From Vibrio rumoiensis 1S-45 (GTDB lineage Bacteria > Pseudomonadota > Gammaproteobacteria > Enterobacterales > Vibrionaceae): a stretch of DNA of 64,000 bases. Each line of letters starts with the position of its first letter. The stretch's first letter is position 1. Positions 1 through 8,488 of the stretch are shown piece by piece. The stretch spans positions 24,277 to 88,276 of the forward strand of contig NZ_AJYK02000095.1 of assembly GCF_000286955.2 (NCBI RefSeq). Reading direction: 5' to 3'. The notes under the pieces are model-generated. The model worked only from the letters and a program-made list of their open reading frames with translations, was not told the DNA's origin and searched no databases. The translations under genes were made by a program, and so were the position numbers.

Positions 1-24
1 TTCTAAATATCACTTAATTCATAA

Positions 25-41
25 CTGGCTTACTTCTTGCT
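25..41 (+). promoter_or_regulatory. Candidate sigma-54 promoter of the ammonium transporter gene
   Basis: The sequence CTGGCTTACTTCTTGCTT region has GG at 27-28 and GC at 39-40 with exactly ten bases between, and TGGC and TTGC cores as in the -24/-12 consensus. The expected transcription start is near base 52, about 100 bases before the amt start. Nitrogen-regulated ammonium channel genes commonly use sigma-54 with NtrC, which supports the call. No NtrC site could be checked because the window begins here. Confidence 0.55.
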
Positions 42-150
42 TAAAGTAAAACATAACAAGAATCATGCCCCATAAAAGGGCGAGAACTTTGTATCGCACA
101 CTTTTCGTGCAGCAAGATTCAAAATAATAATTATGTTTAGGAGAGAATAC

Positions 151-1371
151 ATGGATGAGTCAATTAGCCAAGTGAATGGCGCTGTACAAGCCCTCACCCA
201 AAGTTCAGATACACTATTTTTATTACTCGGTGCCATCATGGTTTTTTTGATGCATGCCGGTTTTGCATTCTTGGAAGTCGGTACTGTACGCCATAAAAAC
301 CAAGTGAATGCTTTAGTTAAAATACTGGCTGACTTTGGCGTATCAACCATTGCTTATTTCTTTTTCGGCTATTGGGTGGCTTATGGGCAAACCTTTTTTG
401 TCGATGCCCAAACTTTATCTGCCGGTAATGGTTATGAACTGGTTAAGTTCTTCTTCTTATTAACCTTTGCAGCCGCCATTCCTGCAATTGTGTCTGGTGG
501 TATTGCCGAACGAGCGCGTTTTTATCCCATTTTAATCGGCACTTTTTTTATTGTCGGGTTTATCTATCCACTGTTTGAAGGCATGATTTGGAATGGTAAT
601 TTTGGACTTCAAGATTGGTTTGAAGCTACCTTCGGAGCAGGGTTTCATGATTTTGCTGGCTCAGTTGTTGTTCATGGTGTAGGCGGTTGGATTGCACTTA
701 TCGCGGTTATCTTTTTAGGCATGCGTCATGGTCGAGTGCGAGCAGGTAAACACACCAACTTTGCCCCTTCAAACATTCCATTTTTAGCTCTAGGAGCGTG
801 GATTCTTTCGGTTGGTTGGTTTGGCTTTAACGTCATGTCAGCTCAAGCTATTAACGGTATTAGCGGCCTCGTTGCTATGAATTCCTTAATGGCAATGGCA
901 GGAGGTATCATTACCGCAATGATCGTTGGTAAAAATGACCCCGGCTTCATTCATAACGGCCCTCTAGCCGGTTTAGTTGCAGTATGTGCAGGATCAGATT
1001 TAATGCACCCACTGGGCGCTTTAGTCACAGGTATCGTCGCAGCGGCCATCTTTGTGTGGTTATTTACTTTCATGCAAAACCGCACAAAAATTGACGATGT
1101 GTTAGGGGTTTGGCCATTACATGGTGTTTGTGGTGCATGGGGTGGTATCGCAGCTGGGATTTTCGGCCAACAAGCCTTAGGTGGCATGGGGGGCGTAAGT
1201 TTGACTGTTCAAATAATAGGAACACTTGCAGGTATTGCTATTGCGGTTGCAGGATCATTTATTGTTTATGGCATCATCCACAAAGTAACAGGGTTACGCC
1301 TTACCCAAGAAGAAGAGTACAACGGAGCGGATTTATCCATTCACAAAATTAGTTCTACTAGCGAAGACTAA
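151..1371 (+). CDS. amt: Ammonium transporter (Amt family)
   Basis: This is an inner-membrane ammonium channel of the Amt/MEP/Rh family, about 406 residues with many hydrophobic helices. The two pore histidines are recognisable in FAGSVVVHGVGG (around residue 170) and GVWPLHGVCGAWGG (around residue 318). The family's HAGFAFLEVGTVRHKN signature lies near residue 35. An upstream ATG exists at 133, but AGGAGA at 139-144 is correctly spaced for the ATG at 151, so that start is used. There is no leader peptide like that of E. coli AmtB. It is apparently monocistronic, with a sigma-54-like promoter upstream and a hairpin terminator seven bases after the stop. A glnK gene, the usual partner, is not between the promoter and amt, nor downstream. 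Family assignment is firm; coupling to a PII protein cannot be judged here. Confidence 0.93.
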   Translation: MDESISQVNGAVQALTQSSDTLFLLLGAIMVFLMHAGFAFLEVGTVRHKNQVNALVKILADFGVSTIAYFFFGYWVAYGQTFFVDAQTLSAGNGYELVKFFFLLTFAAAIPAIVSGGIAERARFYPILIGTFFIVGFIYPLFEGMIWNGNFGLQDWFEATFGAGFHDFAGSVVVHGVGGWIALIAVIFLGMRHGRVRAGKHTNFAPSNIPFLALGAWILSVGWFGFNVMSAQAINGISGLVAMNSLMAMAGGIITAMIVGKNDPGFIHNGPLAGLVAVCAGSDLMHPLGALVTGIVAAAIFVWLFTFMQNRTKIDDVLGVWPLHGVCGAWGGIAAGIFGQQALGGMGGVSLTVQIIGTLAGIAIAVAGSFIVYGIIHKVTGLRLTQEEEYNGADLSIHKISSTSED

Positions 1372-1377
1372 CAAAAT

Positions 1378-1405
1378 AGCCGCAGAGATGAGATCTCTGC
1401 GGCTT
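1378..1405. terminator. Hairpin terminator between convergent amt and mak
   Basis: GCCGCAGAGAT (1379-1389) pairs with ATCTCTGCGGC (1393-1403) around a three-base loop, an 11-bp perfect stem. Short T-rich tracts follow on both strands, so it can serve both convergent genes. Confidence 0.75.
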
Positions 1406-1439
1406 GTTCATTTAATAGGGTTATTCAATCACTTTGTCA

Positions 1440-2357
1440 TTAGTGTTTAGCTTGATGCATTTCAGGTAACCAGCAAGCCCCTCTAACCCCACTTGAATCA
1501 CCGAATTTTGCTTTCACGATTTGGGTATTGCATACATCAGAAAACACATATTGACCGATCACTTTGGGTATATCCTCATACAACTCGTCAACGTTAGAAA
1601 GACCACCACCCAACACAATGACATGAGGATCTAAAATATTAATCACCGATGCGAGACTTCGGGCACACATATCAACTAATAATTCATAATGCTCAACCGC
1701 CGATTTATCACCTGACCGCATTTTTTCTATGATATCAATGGCCTTTAAATCACTTGAATATTTTTGGTTATAGCGCACAGCAAAGCCAGTCCCCGAAATA
1801 TAACGTTCAATGCAATTCTCTCTACCACAATAACAAAGCTGCTCTGTACCATCTTTACTCTCACTGTATTGCGGTAAAATATTATGCCCCCACTCACCCG
1901 CTATGGCATTAGGGCCAGATAGCAGTTGCCTATTCATCGTAATACCGCCACCACACCCAGTACCAATAATCACACCAAAAACCGTTGTATGGTTCGATCC
2001 AGCACCATCCATAGCTTCAGATAAAGTAAAACAATCAGCATCATTAGCAATGTAAATAGGTTGATCAAATGCTAGACTTAAATCACTTTTTAAATCTTCG
2101 CCATTTAAAATCAAACAATTACAGTTCTTAATTTTACCAGTATCAGGACTAATCGCGCCTGGTAAACCAATCCCAATAGTAAATGGTTCACTAAGTTCCA
2201 TTTGTATTTGCGAAATGAAGCTAATCAAGCTCGATAAGAAAGAAGAATACGCATCGGTAGGTGTTGAAATACGTTTTTGAAAGATAACATGGTTATTTTT
2301 ATCAATAACCACAGCCTCAATTTTTGTTCCACCAACATCTAAACCTAATCGATACAT
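1440..2357 (-). CDS. mak: ROK-family sugar kinase, fructokinase-like (Mak)
   Basis: This 305-residue cytoplasmic ROK kinase probably phosphorylates fructose, or possibly another hexose, with ATP. The N-terminal phosphate loop is LGLDVGGTKIE (residues 4-14). The catalytic region IANDADCFTLSEAMDGA (around 102-118) contains the ROK aspartate. GVIIGTGCGGG is followed by the zinc-binding segment EWGHN plus CYCGRENCIE (around 155-185). The C-terminus HVIVLGGGLSNVDELY and FGDSSGVRGACWL closely matches E. coli Mak as I recall it, more so than NagK or Glk. It stands alone, facing amt. A perfect CRP-type palindrome lies 75 bases upstream, suggesting catabolite control. Substrate specificity is inferred from similarity only. 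Confidence 0.8.
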   Translation of the reverse strand: MYRLGLDVGGTKIEAVVIDKNNHVIFQKRISTPTDAYSSFLSSLISFISQIQMELSEPFTIGIGLPGAISPDTGKIKNCNCLILNGEDLKSDLSLAFDQPIYIANDADCFTLSEAMDGAGSNHTTVFGVIIGTGCGGGITMNRQLLSGPNAIAGEWGHNILPQYSESKDGTEQLCYCGRENCIERYISGTGFAVRYNQKYSSDLKAIDIIEKMRSGDKSAVEHYELLVDMCARSLASVINILDPHVIVLGGGLSNVDELYEDIPKVIGQYVFSDVCNTQIVKAKFGDSSGVRGACWLPEMHQAKH

Positions 2358-2431
2358 TTATGGCAAACCTTTAAACATTAAATAATACACATAATATCAA
2401 CATATCATTTACATTTTACCAAACCTTAAAG

Positions 2432-2447
2432 TGTGACATAAATCACA
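2432..2447. promoter_or_regulatory. Perfect CRP-type palindrome upstream of mak
   Basis: TGTGA (2432-2436), six bases, then TCACA (2443-2447) is an exact match to the core CRP consensus. It lies 75 bases upstream of the mak start and about 400 bases before ompA, so mak is the likelier target. Binding is inferred from the sequence alone. Confidence 0.6.
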
Positions 2448-2850
2448 TTTTAAACATTAATTTTATTATTAAATGAACTTATTTGAGAGGCAAATCATAG
2501 GTCAAACAATAAGCGAAAAAGTACTATTTACAAGTGAAAATCATGTAAAGACAATGCCAAACAAAACCATAACCACTTGATTTCAATTAATTTATACGCA
2601 AAAACAAAACAGTAATGTTTATAGGGAAGAGTTGGTGTCCCTGAGAAGTTCGCTTACCATTTTTAGCTCTCTTGGACATAAGTTCGTGAAAAAAGTTTCA
2701 CACTTGGTGATTGATAAACTACGCTTAGAACAGTATTGTTTAGTTAGCTCCTGATAACTATAAAGTTTTCAGGTAAATGGCTGACATTACCATGACACAA
2801 ATCTTGTGGTTTGAATCGTTTATGGACAAATTAACTTAGTTGGTGCTGAT
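2448..2850. other. Intergenic region with long ompA leader
   Basis: About 400 non-coding bases separate the CRP-like site from ompA. I see no credible gene. The AT-rich part up to 2600 probably holds the mak promoter, and 2640-2850 probably carries the ompA promoter and a long untranslated leader, as is common for major porins controlled by small RNAs. No specific promoter or small RNA site can be defended from the sequence. Confidence 0.4.
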
Positions 2851-3852
2851 ATGAAAATTAAACAAGTTTCGTTACTTACATCTGTTGCTTCGATCGTTTC
2901 ACTTTCTTTACTCTTTTCAGGTCAAGCAAACGCTGCAGCTGAAAATGCTGGTGAATTTTACCTAGGTGCTAAAACAGGCTGGTCAAACTTCGTAGAATGT
3001 AGCTCTACTGATTGTGATGATGACGCTTGGGCTGGCAGCTTGTACGGTGGTTACCAATTTAATTCTTGGTTATCTTTAGAAGGTGGTTACAACTACCTTG
3101 GTAAATCAAAGTCTTATGTTTCTGACGTTCTTGCTAATGAAACTCGCGTAAACCAAGGTGAGCTAGGTCTGAAAATGGATTGGAACCTAACTGACACGTG
3201 GAACTTATTCGCGAAAGTTGGTGGTTCTTACAACGATGTTGATTCGACTGCAACAGAAGACGACGAAAACTTTTCTTACATGGCTGGTGCTGGTATTGAA
3301 TACCAAATCAACCACAACTGGCGTCTACGTTCAGAATACCAATGGTTTAACCATGTTGGCGAAAGAAGCACAACTGGTAATACAGATATTAACTACCTAA
3401 GCTTTGGTATTTCATACTACTTCGGTAGCCCTGCTCCAGTTGCTGCTGCAGCTGTTGCTGCTCCTGTTGTTGCTCAAGAAGTTGCTCCAGAGCCAGCTCC
3501 AGAGCCGTTACCAGCAGCTACACTTTCTACTAACGCATTTACTCTTAACTCTACAGAGTTAACTGATACTGCTAAAGGTTCTTTAGACCCTGTTGCTACT
3601 TACCTAGAGCAACATCCTGACGTAACTGTTGACGTAGTTGGCTACACAGACTCATCTGGCGCTGCTGAATACAACCAACAACTGTCTGAAAAACGTGCAC
3701 AATCTGCAGCTGATTACTTAACAGCTCAAGGTGTTGAAACATCTCGCATCACTGTTGATGGTAAAGGTGAAGAAAACCCAATCGCAGACAACGCTACTCG
3801 TGAAGGTCGCGAGAAAAACCGTCGTATCGAAGTTTACTACAAAATGAACTAA
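2851..3852 (+). CDS. ompA: OmpA-family outer membrane protein
   Basis: This 333-residue major outer membrane protein has three parts. A signal peptide ends near ANA (residues 26-28). An eight-stranded barrel domain (about 30-190) starts GEFYLGAKTGWSNF and ends with the aromatic run LSFGISYYFG. An Ala/Pro/Glu-rich hinge (about 195-225) leads to the C-terminal peptidoglycan-binding OmpA domain (about 230-333), with VVGYTDSSGAAEYNQQLSEK and the NRRIEVYYK motif. Length and order match Vibrio OmpA. Codon use looks like that of a highly expressed gene. The ribosome-binding site is weak. A strong terminator follows 24 bases after the stop. It tethers the outer membrane to peptidoglycan and may act as a minor porin. 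Confidence 0.92.
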   Translation: MKIKQVSLLTSVASIVSLSLLFSGQANAAAENAGEFYLGAKTGWSNFVECSSTDCDDDAWAGSLYGGYQFNSWLSLEGGYNYLGKSKSYVSDVLANETRVNQGELGLKMDWNLTDTWNLFAKVGGSYNDVDSTATEDDENFSYMAGAGIEYQINHNWRLRSEYQWFNHVGERSTTGNTDINYLSFGISYYFGSPAPVAAAAVAAPVVAQEVAPEPAPEPLPAATLSTNAFTLNSTELTDTAKGSLDPVATYLEQHPDVTVDVVGYTDSSGAAEYNQQLSEKRAQSAADYLTAQGVETSRITVDGKGEENPIADNATREGREKNRRIEVYYKMN

Positions 3853-3876
3853 GAACACGTAAAGATATAAATGAAG

Positions 3877-3904
3877 GAAGCCACTTTTGTGGCTTCTTTT
3901 TTTT
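3877..3904 (+). terminator. Rho-independent terminator of ompA
   Basis: GAAGCCAC (3877-3884) pairs with GTGGCTTC (3889-3896) around TTTT, followed by eight T residues. It is a textbook intrinsic terminator. Nothing else is evident in the 160 bases between here and fumC. Confidence 0.9.
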
Positions 3905-4068
3905 ACTTTATAAACGAAATACACAATCCGAAAACGCGCCTACCCACGTAATCTCAAAATGTAAGTTTCAACGCCAATATCGCGATATTTAATCCATCCT
4001 TTGTTAAAACTTACCACAACTCTATTAAGTACCAGCTCAGAGCCTTGTTGAAGTTAGGATCCCCTCTA

Positions 4069-5496
4069 TTATGAAATCCCACCTTTCGTGAGATGTAATG
4101 GGTTCAACAATCGTTCCAATTCCTCTCGCGTTAATTCCGTTTCTTCAAATGCGACATCAATAATGTCACGTCCTTCCTTGTAGGCTTTTTTTGCTACTTT
4201 TGCTGCTTTTTCATAACCAATGATGGGATTGAGTGCCGTGACTAATATTGGATTCTTAGCTAATGCCACTTGTAAATTATCTTTCCTAACGGTGAAATCC
4301 AAGATAGCCTTTTCAGCTAATGCATTAGAACTCGTGGACAACAACTTGATGCTTTGCAAAAGATTCTGTGCAATGACTGGCAACATTACATTTAGCTGAA
4401 AATTCCCAGCCTGACCGGCCACTGTAATGGTCGTATCATTCCCTATCACTTGCGCTGCAGCCATCGCGACCGCTTCTGGAATAACCGGATTGACTTTCCC
4501 TGGCATAATAGAAGAGCCCGGCTGTAAAGAAGGCAACTCAATTTCACCGATCCCAGCCAGAGGCCCTGAATTCATCCATCGAAGATCATTGGCAATTTTC
4601 ATTAATGAAACCGCGTACGCTTTCAGTTCACCGGAAAGTGCCACACTCGAATCTTGACAACTCAAGTTGTAAAAGTAATTGCTGCTAGGCGTTAATTCCA
4701 AGCCTGTTAGCGAACTAAGCACTTTAGAAAACTCTTTCGCAAAATCATCATGGGCATTAATTCCTGTGCCAACGGCTGTACCGCCTTGAGCTAGTTGTTC
4801 AAATTCACCTAATCGATTCTCAACTCTACATTTCGCTTTATCTATTTGGGTTTTCCATCCCATTAATTCTTGTTTCATTGTAATCGGCATGGCATCCATT
4901 AAATGAGTTCGACCTGTTTTAACAACATTTGCCAATTCATCTGCTTTCTTTGCCAAGGTGCAACTTAAATGATCCATTTCCGGTAATAAGCCTTCACGTA
5001 TGGTAAGTAACGCACTTAACTGAATCGCAGTTGGAATCACATCATTACTGCTCTGCCCCATATTAACGTGGTCATTCGGGCCGACTGGCGTACTCTCATC
5101 GCCATTAGCAACCAGCATTCGATTCGCTAAAGAAGCGATCACTTCATTAACGTTCATATTTGTACTGGTACCCGACCCTGTTTGAAAAACATCAATCGGG
5201 AACTGATCTTGATACTTACCATCGAGTAGCTCAAGGCAGCTATGTTCAATCACTTTAAATCGTATTTGATCAAGTAGCCCTAATTGTGTGTTCACCCTCG
5301 CAGCAGCGAGCTTTATTAGAACAATAGAACGAATGAATTCATGGGGCATTTCAAGACCACTGATCGAAAAATTATCAATAGCACGCTGGGTTTGAGCTTG
5401 ATACAAGGCATCAATAGGCACTTGCACTTCACCCATGCTGTCTTTTTCGGTACGGAAGGTCGTTGATTTTGAGGTATTAGATGAAGAGGAAGCCAT
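4069..5496 (-). CDS. fumC: Fumarate hydratase class II
   Basis: FumC interconverts fumarate and malate in the TCA cycle without an iron-sulfur cluster. The 475-residue protein has the fumarase/aspartase superfamily signature GSSIMPGKVNP (around 330-340), and TGSGTSTNMNVNEV, GRTHLMDAMP and SSNDVIPTAIQ in the expected order. The N-terminus FRTEKDSMGEVQVP is typical after a Ser/Thr-rich extension of about 12 residues. The start at 5496 is preceded by AAAGGAAAG at good spacing. Class II fumarases are oxidant-resistant and often induced when iron-dependent fumarases fail. No regulatory site was identified. The gene appears monocistronic. Confidence 0.95.
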   Translation of the reverse strand: MASSSSNTSKSTTFRTEKDSMGEVQVPIDALYQAQTQRAIDNFSISGLEMPHEFIRSIVLIKLAAARVNTQLGLLDQIRFKVIEHSCLELLDGKYQDQFPIDVFQTGSGTSTNMNVNEVIASLANRMLVANGDESTPVGPNDHVNMGQSSNDVIPTAIQLSALLTIREGLLPEMDHLSCTLAKKADELANVVKTGRTHLMDAMPITMKQELMGWKTQIDKAKCRVENRLGEFEQLAQGGTAVGTGINAHDDFAKEFSKVLSSLTGLELTPSSNYFYNLSCQDSSVALSGELKAYAVSLMKIANDLRWMNSGPLAGIGEIELPSLQPGSSIMPGKVNPVIPEAVAMAAAQVIGNDTTITVAGQAGNFQLNVMLPVIAQNLLQSIKLLSTSSNALAEKAILDFTVRKDNLQVALAKNPILVTALNPIIGYEKAAKVAKKAYKEGRDIIDVAFEETELTREELERLLNPLHLTKGGIS

Positions 5497-5618
5497 CGTT
5501 TCTTTCCTTTTAAGAGCGGAATTCGATGGCTTCAGTGTCGAGCTTAATCAAGAGATATGCAAGTTATCAATCTAATTGAATATCCCTCTTAATCTTTATT
5601 TGAATGAGATTGGTAGGG

Positions 5619-6041
5619 TTAGCGTTGCTTGGGAAATTCTTGTACACCCTCAGGAATAGTCACCCAAGCCTGCTTTTCACTGGTCCAAACATGCGTTGTG
5701 GGAACAATCATGCGAGTATCACTTAATCCACCAGCGGCTTTGAATTTGATCATTTCCGGATCAGCTGGATTAACTTGATAAATACGATTGCCACAGCTAG
5801 GGCAAAATTTTCCAACATTCGTATTACCGCTGTCAGCAACACGAGAAGTTTCATGCAACTCACCTGTAATATCAATATCATTTCGATTAACGATTGTGGT
5901 AATACTAAATGCACTGGTAGACAATTTTTGACATTCTTTACAATGACAAGCAATCACCATTTTAGGCGCTGCCTTTAATGAAAACTTAACTTGCCCACAC
6001 TGACATTCACCCTGCACTGGATAATTTACTTCGTTCATCAT
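5619..6041 (-). CDS. GFA-family zinc protein (glutathione-dependent formaldehyde-activating enzyme/CENP-V fold)
   Basis: This 140-residue protein has the zinc-binding cysteine pattern of the GFA family: CQCGQVKF (around 13-20), CHCKECQKL (around 33-41) and FCPSCGNRIY (around 98-107). The family is named for an enzyme proposed to condense formaldehyde with glutathione, but most members, including this one, have no proven reaction. Two adjacent ATG codons (6041 and 6038) share an AGGGGTG ribosome-binding site. The gene lies 26 bases downstream of the rhodanese gene on the same strand, so the two probably form an operon linked to thiol chemistry. Confidence 0.8.
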   Translation of the reverse strand: MMNEVNYPVQGECQCGQVKFSLKAAPKMVIACHCKECQKLSTSAFSITTIVNRNDIDITGELHETSRVADSGNTNVGKFCPSCGNRIYQVNPADPEMIKFKAAGGLSDTRMIVPTTHVWTSEKQAWVTIPEGVQEFPKQR

Positions 6042-6067
6042 TCACCCCTTTTGCTCATTAATCTTAA

Positions 6068-6910
6068 CTATTCAATTGGAAGGTTAGGATCAGCACCCCA
6101 TTCCGCCCACGATCCATCATAAACAACCAAACTGGTGAAACCAGCTATATAAGCCGCTAAAATAACAATGCAGGCTGTTAAACCAGAACCACATGAAAAT
6201 ATTTGTTTCTTATCATAGCTGAGTTGATGCTCTGCAAATATGGGCTGTAATTCTTCTTGGCTTTTATAGCGATGCCCATTCAGCACTTGGCCAAAGGGTA
6301 GGTTGATAGACGATGGAATATGCCCTGATCGCATCCCTTCGCGTGGTTCTTTGACTTGCCCCATAAATCGCTCATTTGAACGTACATCAATAATTTGTTG
6401 TTCAGGATCATCAATGGCCTCCAGAACCTCTTTCGCACCATACACTTTCTCTTGGTGAAAAATAGCACTGAAATTACCCTGTGCTTTTTGCTCCGGATCT
6501 AATAATGCATCGACGAGTGGGTAACCTAACTCTTGCCAGCGAGACACACCGCCATCAAGAACATAAACTTGCTCAAACCCCATAGATTTAAACATCCACC
6601 ACGCGCGAGGAACGGAATAAAGCCCTCTTGCATCATAGATAATAACAATACTCTCGGAGTTAACACCAAGCTGCCTGACTTCTTGGGTAAACTTCTCGGC
6701 ACTTGGCATACTATTAGGCAATGGATTATCAAGATCAACAAAGACATTTTCGATATCAAATGCTTGCGAATTTGGAAGGTACTTACGGGGTAATTCTAAT
6801 GTCTCCCCCACCACCGCGTGTTCTGTGGTGGCATCAAGCAAAATTAAGTTATCATCGGAAAAATGATCAAATAACCAAGTTGGTGAGATCATTGGGTAAG
6901 CAGAGTTCAT
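6068..6910 (-). CDS. sseA: Sulfurtransferase with two rhodanese domains (SseA-like)
   Basis: The protein of about 280 residues transfers sulfur, probably from 3-mercaptopyruvate, to thiol acceptors in the cytoplasm. Two tandem rhodanese domains are visible: an inactive N-terminal one (DARGLYSVPRAWWMFKSMG, around 95-115) and a catalytic C-terminal one ending CGSGLTACIV (around 240). The CGSG-T-A loop is the type found in mercaptopyruvate sulfurtransferases rather than thiosulfate rhodaneses. ATG codons occur at 6919 and 6910. AAAGG directly abuts the first and is nine bases from the second, so 6910 is preferred. The GFA-family gene follows closely. Exact substrate is inferred from the loop sequence. 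Confidence 0.85.
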   Translation of the reverse strand: MNSAYPMISPTWLFDHFSDDNLILLDATTEHAVVGETLELPRKYLPNSQAFDIENVFVDLDNPLPNSMPSAEKFTQEVRQLGVNSESIVIIYDARGLYSVPRAWWMFKSMGFEQVYVLDGGVSRWQELGYPLVDALLDPEQKAQGNFSAIFHQEKVYGAKEVLEAIDDPEQQIIDVRSNERFMGQVKEPREGMRSGHIPSSINLPFGQVLNGHRYKSQEELQPIFAEHQLSYDKKQIFSCGSGLTACIVILAAYIAGFTSLVVYDGSWAEWGADPNLPIE

Positions 6911-7059
6911 GGCATCCATCCTTTCTTTTATATGAAAACCTGAATTGCGAATAACTACATACGATTCAATATGGTAATTTAAACGCCCTTGCGCAATTCT
7001 GATTAAGTGAGGGGATGCCCATGAAACATTTTAATGGTTAATATCATAACGAAGCATCA

Positions 7060-7623
7060 TTACAATTGGTGCACCATAAATTGAGCATCATCACCGTAAC
7101 TATCGGTACTGTTCGACTGAATTGATTTAAAACCATATTTGCCCCAAAAGCTAGCCATACCTTGTACTGCGACTAAAGAAATTTTATCTATATTAAAATC
7201 CTCAGCATGGGTAATCACATTTTCAATCAAAGCTTGGGCAATACCAGCACCGCGTGCATCAGGGTTAATGGCTAGATCATGAATGTATAATGTTGAAGCA
7301 TCTTCCATTGAAACTACTTCATCACGCTCAGAAATATCTTGATTAATACAAGGAGGAACATCGCTTTCCCATGGATGTGCAAGTACATAACCAAGCACTT
7401 GATCGTCTTCATCCATACAGACAAAACACGTTTCAGGAGAAACATCTGCTTTGATTTTTAAAATATCAATATCTTCGGCTAAGCCATCACGATAAGCCAC
7501 TTCTTGAATTTGTTCTATTTGAGGCCAAACTTGCTCAGGAATTTCAGTGATTTGAGGCTCAATATTTTCAATTTGAGAGGATTGGATAGTGTTAACGTTT
7601 TTAGAGAATTGGTTCATAGACAT
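7060..7623 (-). CDS. GNAT-family N-acetyltransferase
   Basis: This acetyl-CoA-dependent acetyltransferase has about 187 residues. The fold shows as CFVCMDEDDQVLGYVLAHPW (strands 2-3), LYIHDLAINPDARGAGIAQALIE (motif A, with the acetyl-CoA loop ARGAGIA) and LVAVQGMASFWGKYGF (motif B with the aromatic residues). About 45 N-terminal residues precede the fold and have no recognised domain. The frame is open back to a GTG at 7680, but the AGGTG ribosome-binding site at 7630-7634 fits the ATG at 7623. The acceptor substrate is unknown. It stands alone between single genes. Confidence 0.8.
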   Translation of the reverse strand: MSMNQFSKNVNTIQSSQIENIEPQITEIPEQVWPQIEQIQEVAYRDGLAEDIDILKIKADVSPETCFVCMDEDDQVLGYVLAHPWESDVPPCINQDISERDEVVSMEDASTLYIHDLAINPDARGAGIAQALIENVITHAEDFNIDKISLVAVQGMASFWGKYGFKSIQSNSTDSYGDDAQFMVHQL

Positions 7624-7772
7624 GGATACACCTAATTTATTGTGTTCCGTCATCCTTAACTGATTGGGGAAACTGTTCACCGTCTGGTGAAAGTGACGGC
7701 ATTATAACAAAATAATGCCTTCATATAAACAAGGTGATTTTTTCACATCTTAATAGCGTTTAAATATAGAAC

Positions 7773-8057
7773 TTAAAGAAAAAAATCGGGATTTAAAATC
7801 AACACCGTTCCAATGCAATTTAAGATAACCATTATCCAAAATACGATTTGGAAACTGGTCTTACTGGTTTTATGTCGAAAAATTTTTTGTGCCATTAATG
7901 CGCCGGGCCAACCACCGGCAAACGCGAGTGTGTGTAACGTTTTTTCTGGCGTTCTCCACGTACCTTTTTTGGCTGCAGATTTGTCTTTCCAATAAACGAC
8001 AAAGGTTACAAGGCTTATTATCAGGCAATAGAAAACGCCTGCTTGAATGGTAATCAT
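7773..8057 (-). CDS. DUF1294 small membrane protein
   Basis: The 94-residue protein matches the DUF1294 pattern: a first hydrophobic helix (residues 5-22), YWKDKSAAKKGTWRTPEKTLH, a glycine-rich GGWPGALMAQ segment, RHKTSKTSF, then a second membrane helix (about 70-90). In other bacteria this domain is often fused to a cold-shock domain, but here it stands alone. Function is unknown. The ribosome-binding site before the ATG at 8057 is weak. Confidence 0.75.
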   Translation of the reverse strand: MITIQAGVFYCLIISLVTFVVYWKDKSAAKKGTWRTPEKTLHTLAFAGGWPGALMAQKIFRHKTSKTSFQIVFWIMVILNCIGTVLILNPDFFL

Positions 8058-8165
8058 TGGTGGTGCTCACTGTATTAATGGATTTGTTCGATATCGCTTA
8101 AAGCTTATACTTCATGCTGCTGAAGGCGAATAATAATCCACGATCTACAATGATGACAACCCATT

Positions 8166-8435
8166 CTAAAATAATAAAGCCAGATCATGACGATCTGGCT
8201 GTTCACACGATACGGCATCAATAGATAAAGCAAAATTTCGGCACTCTGGCGGGAAGTACAAAATAAAATCACAGTGCAGTTGCCCACCCGATTCATGGCG
8301 ATAATAAACACTCATCTTGCTTTTATCATCAGATTCTAAGCACAAATGTTTGATACGCTCAATTTCAGGAGAAGCAAATAATGCATCTCCTAAATTTTTA
8401 CGATACCAACGATCACTGAGGTGACCCGCATTCAT
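8166..8435 (-). CDS. Conserved-looking small protein of unknown function
   Basis: I do not recognise this protein of about 89 residues. It has protein-like composition, with WYRKNLGDALFASPEIERI, two tryptophan/tyrosine-rich patches and PPECRNFALSIDAV, so it looks real. The start is uncertain. GGTGG lies five bases before the ATG at 8435, used here. TTG (8447) and GTG (8444) are alternatives, and the frame stays open a further 15 codons upstream without an ATG. It precedes no partner closely: ldhA is upstream and a DUF1294 gene downstream, both on the same strand. Confidence 0.55.
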   Translation of the reverse strand: MNAGHLSDRWYRKNLGDALFASPEIERIKHLCLESDDKSKMSVYYRHESGGQLHCDFILYFPPECRNFALSIDAVSCEQPDRHDLALLF

Positions 8436-8488
8436 TCTGTCCACCAAATATTCATTTATGACCGGCAGCGCTATTACAGACGGTTCTA

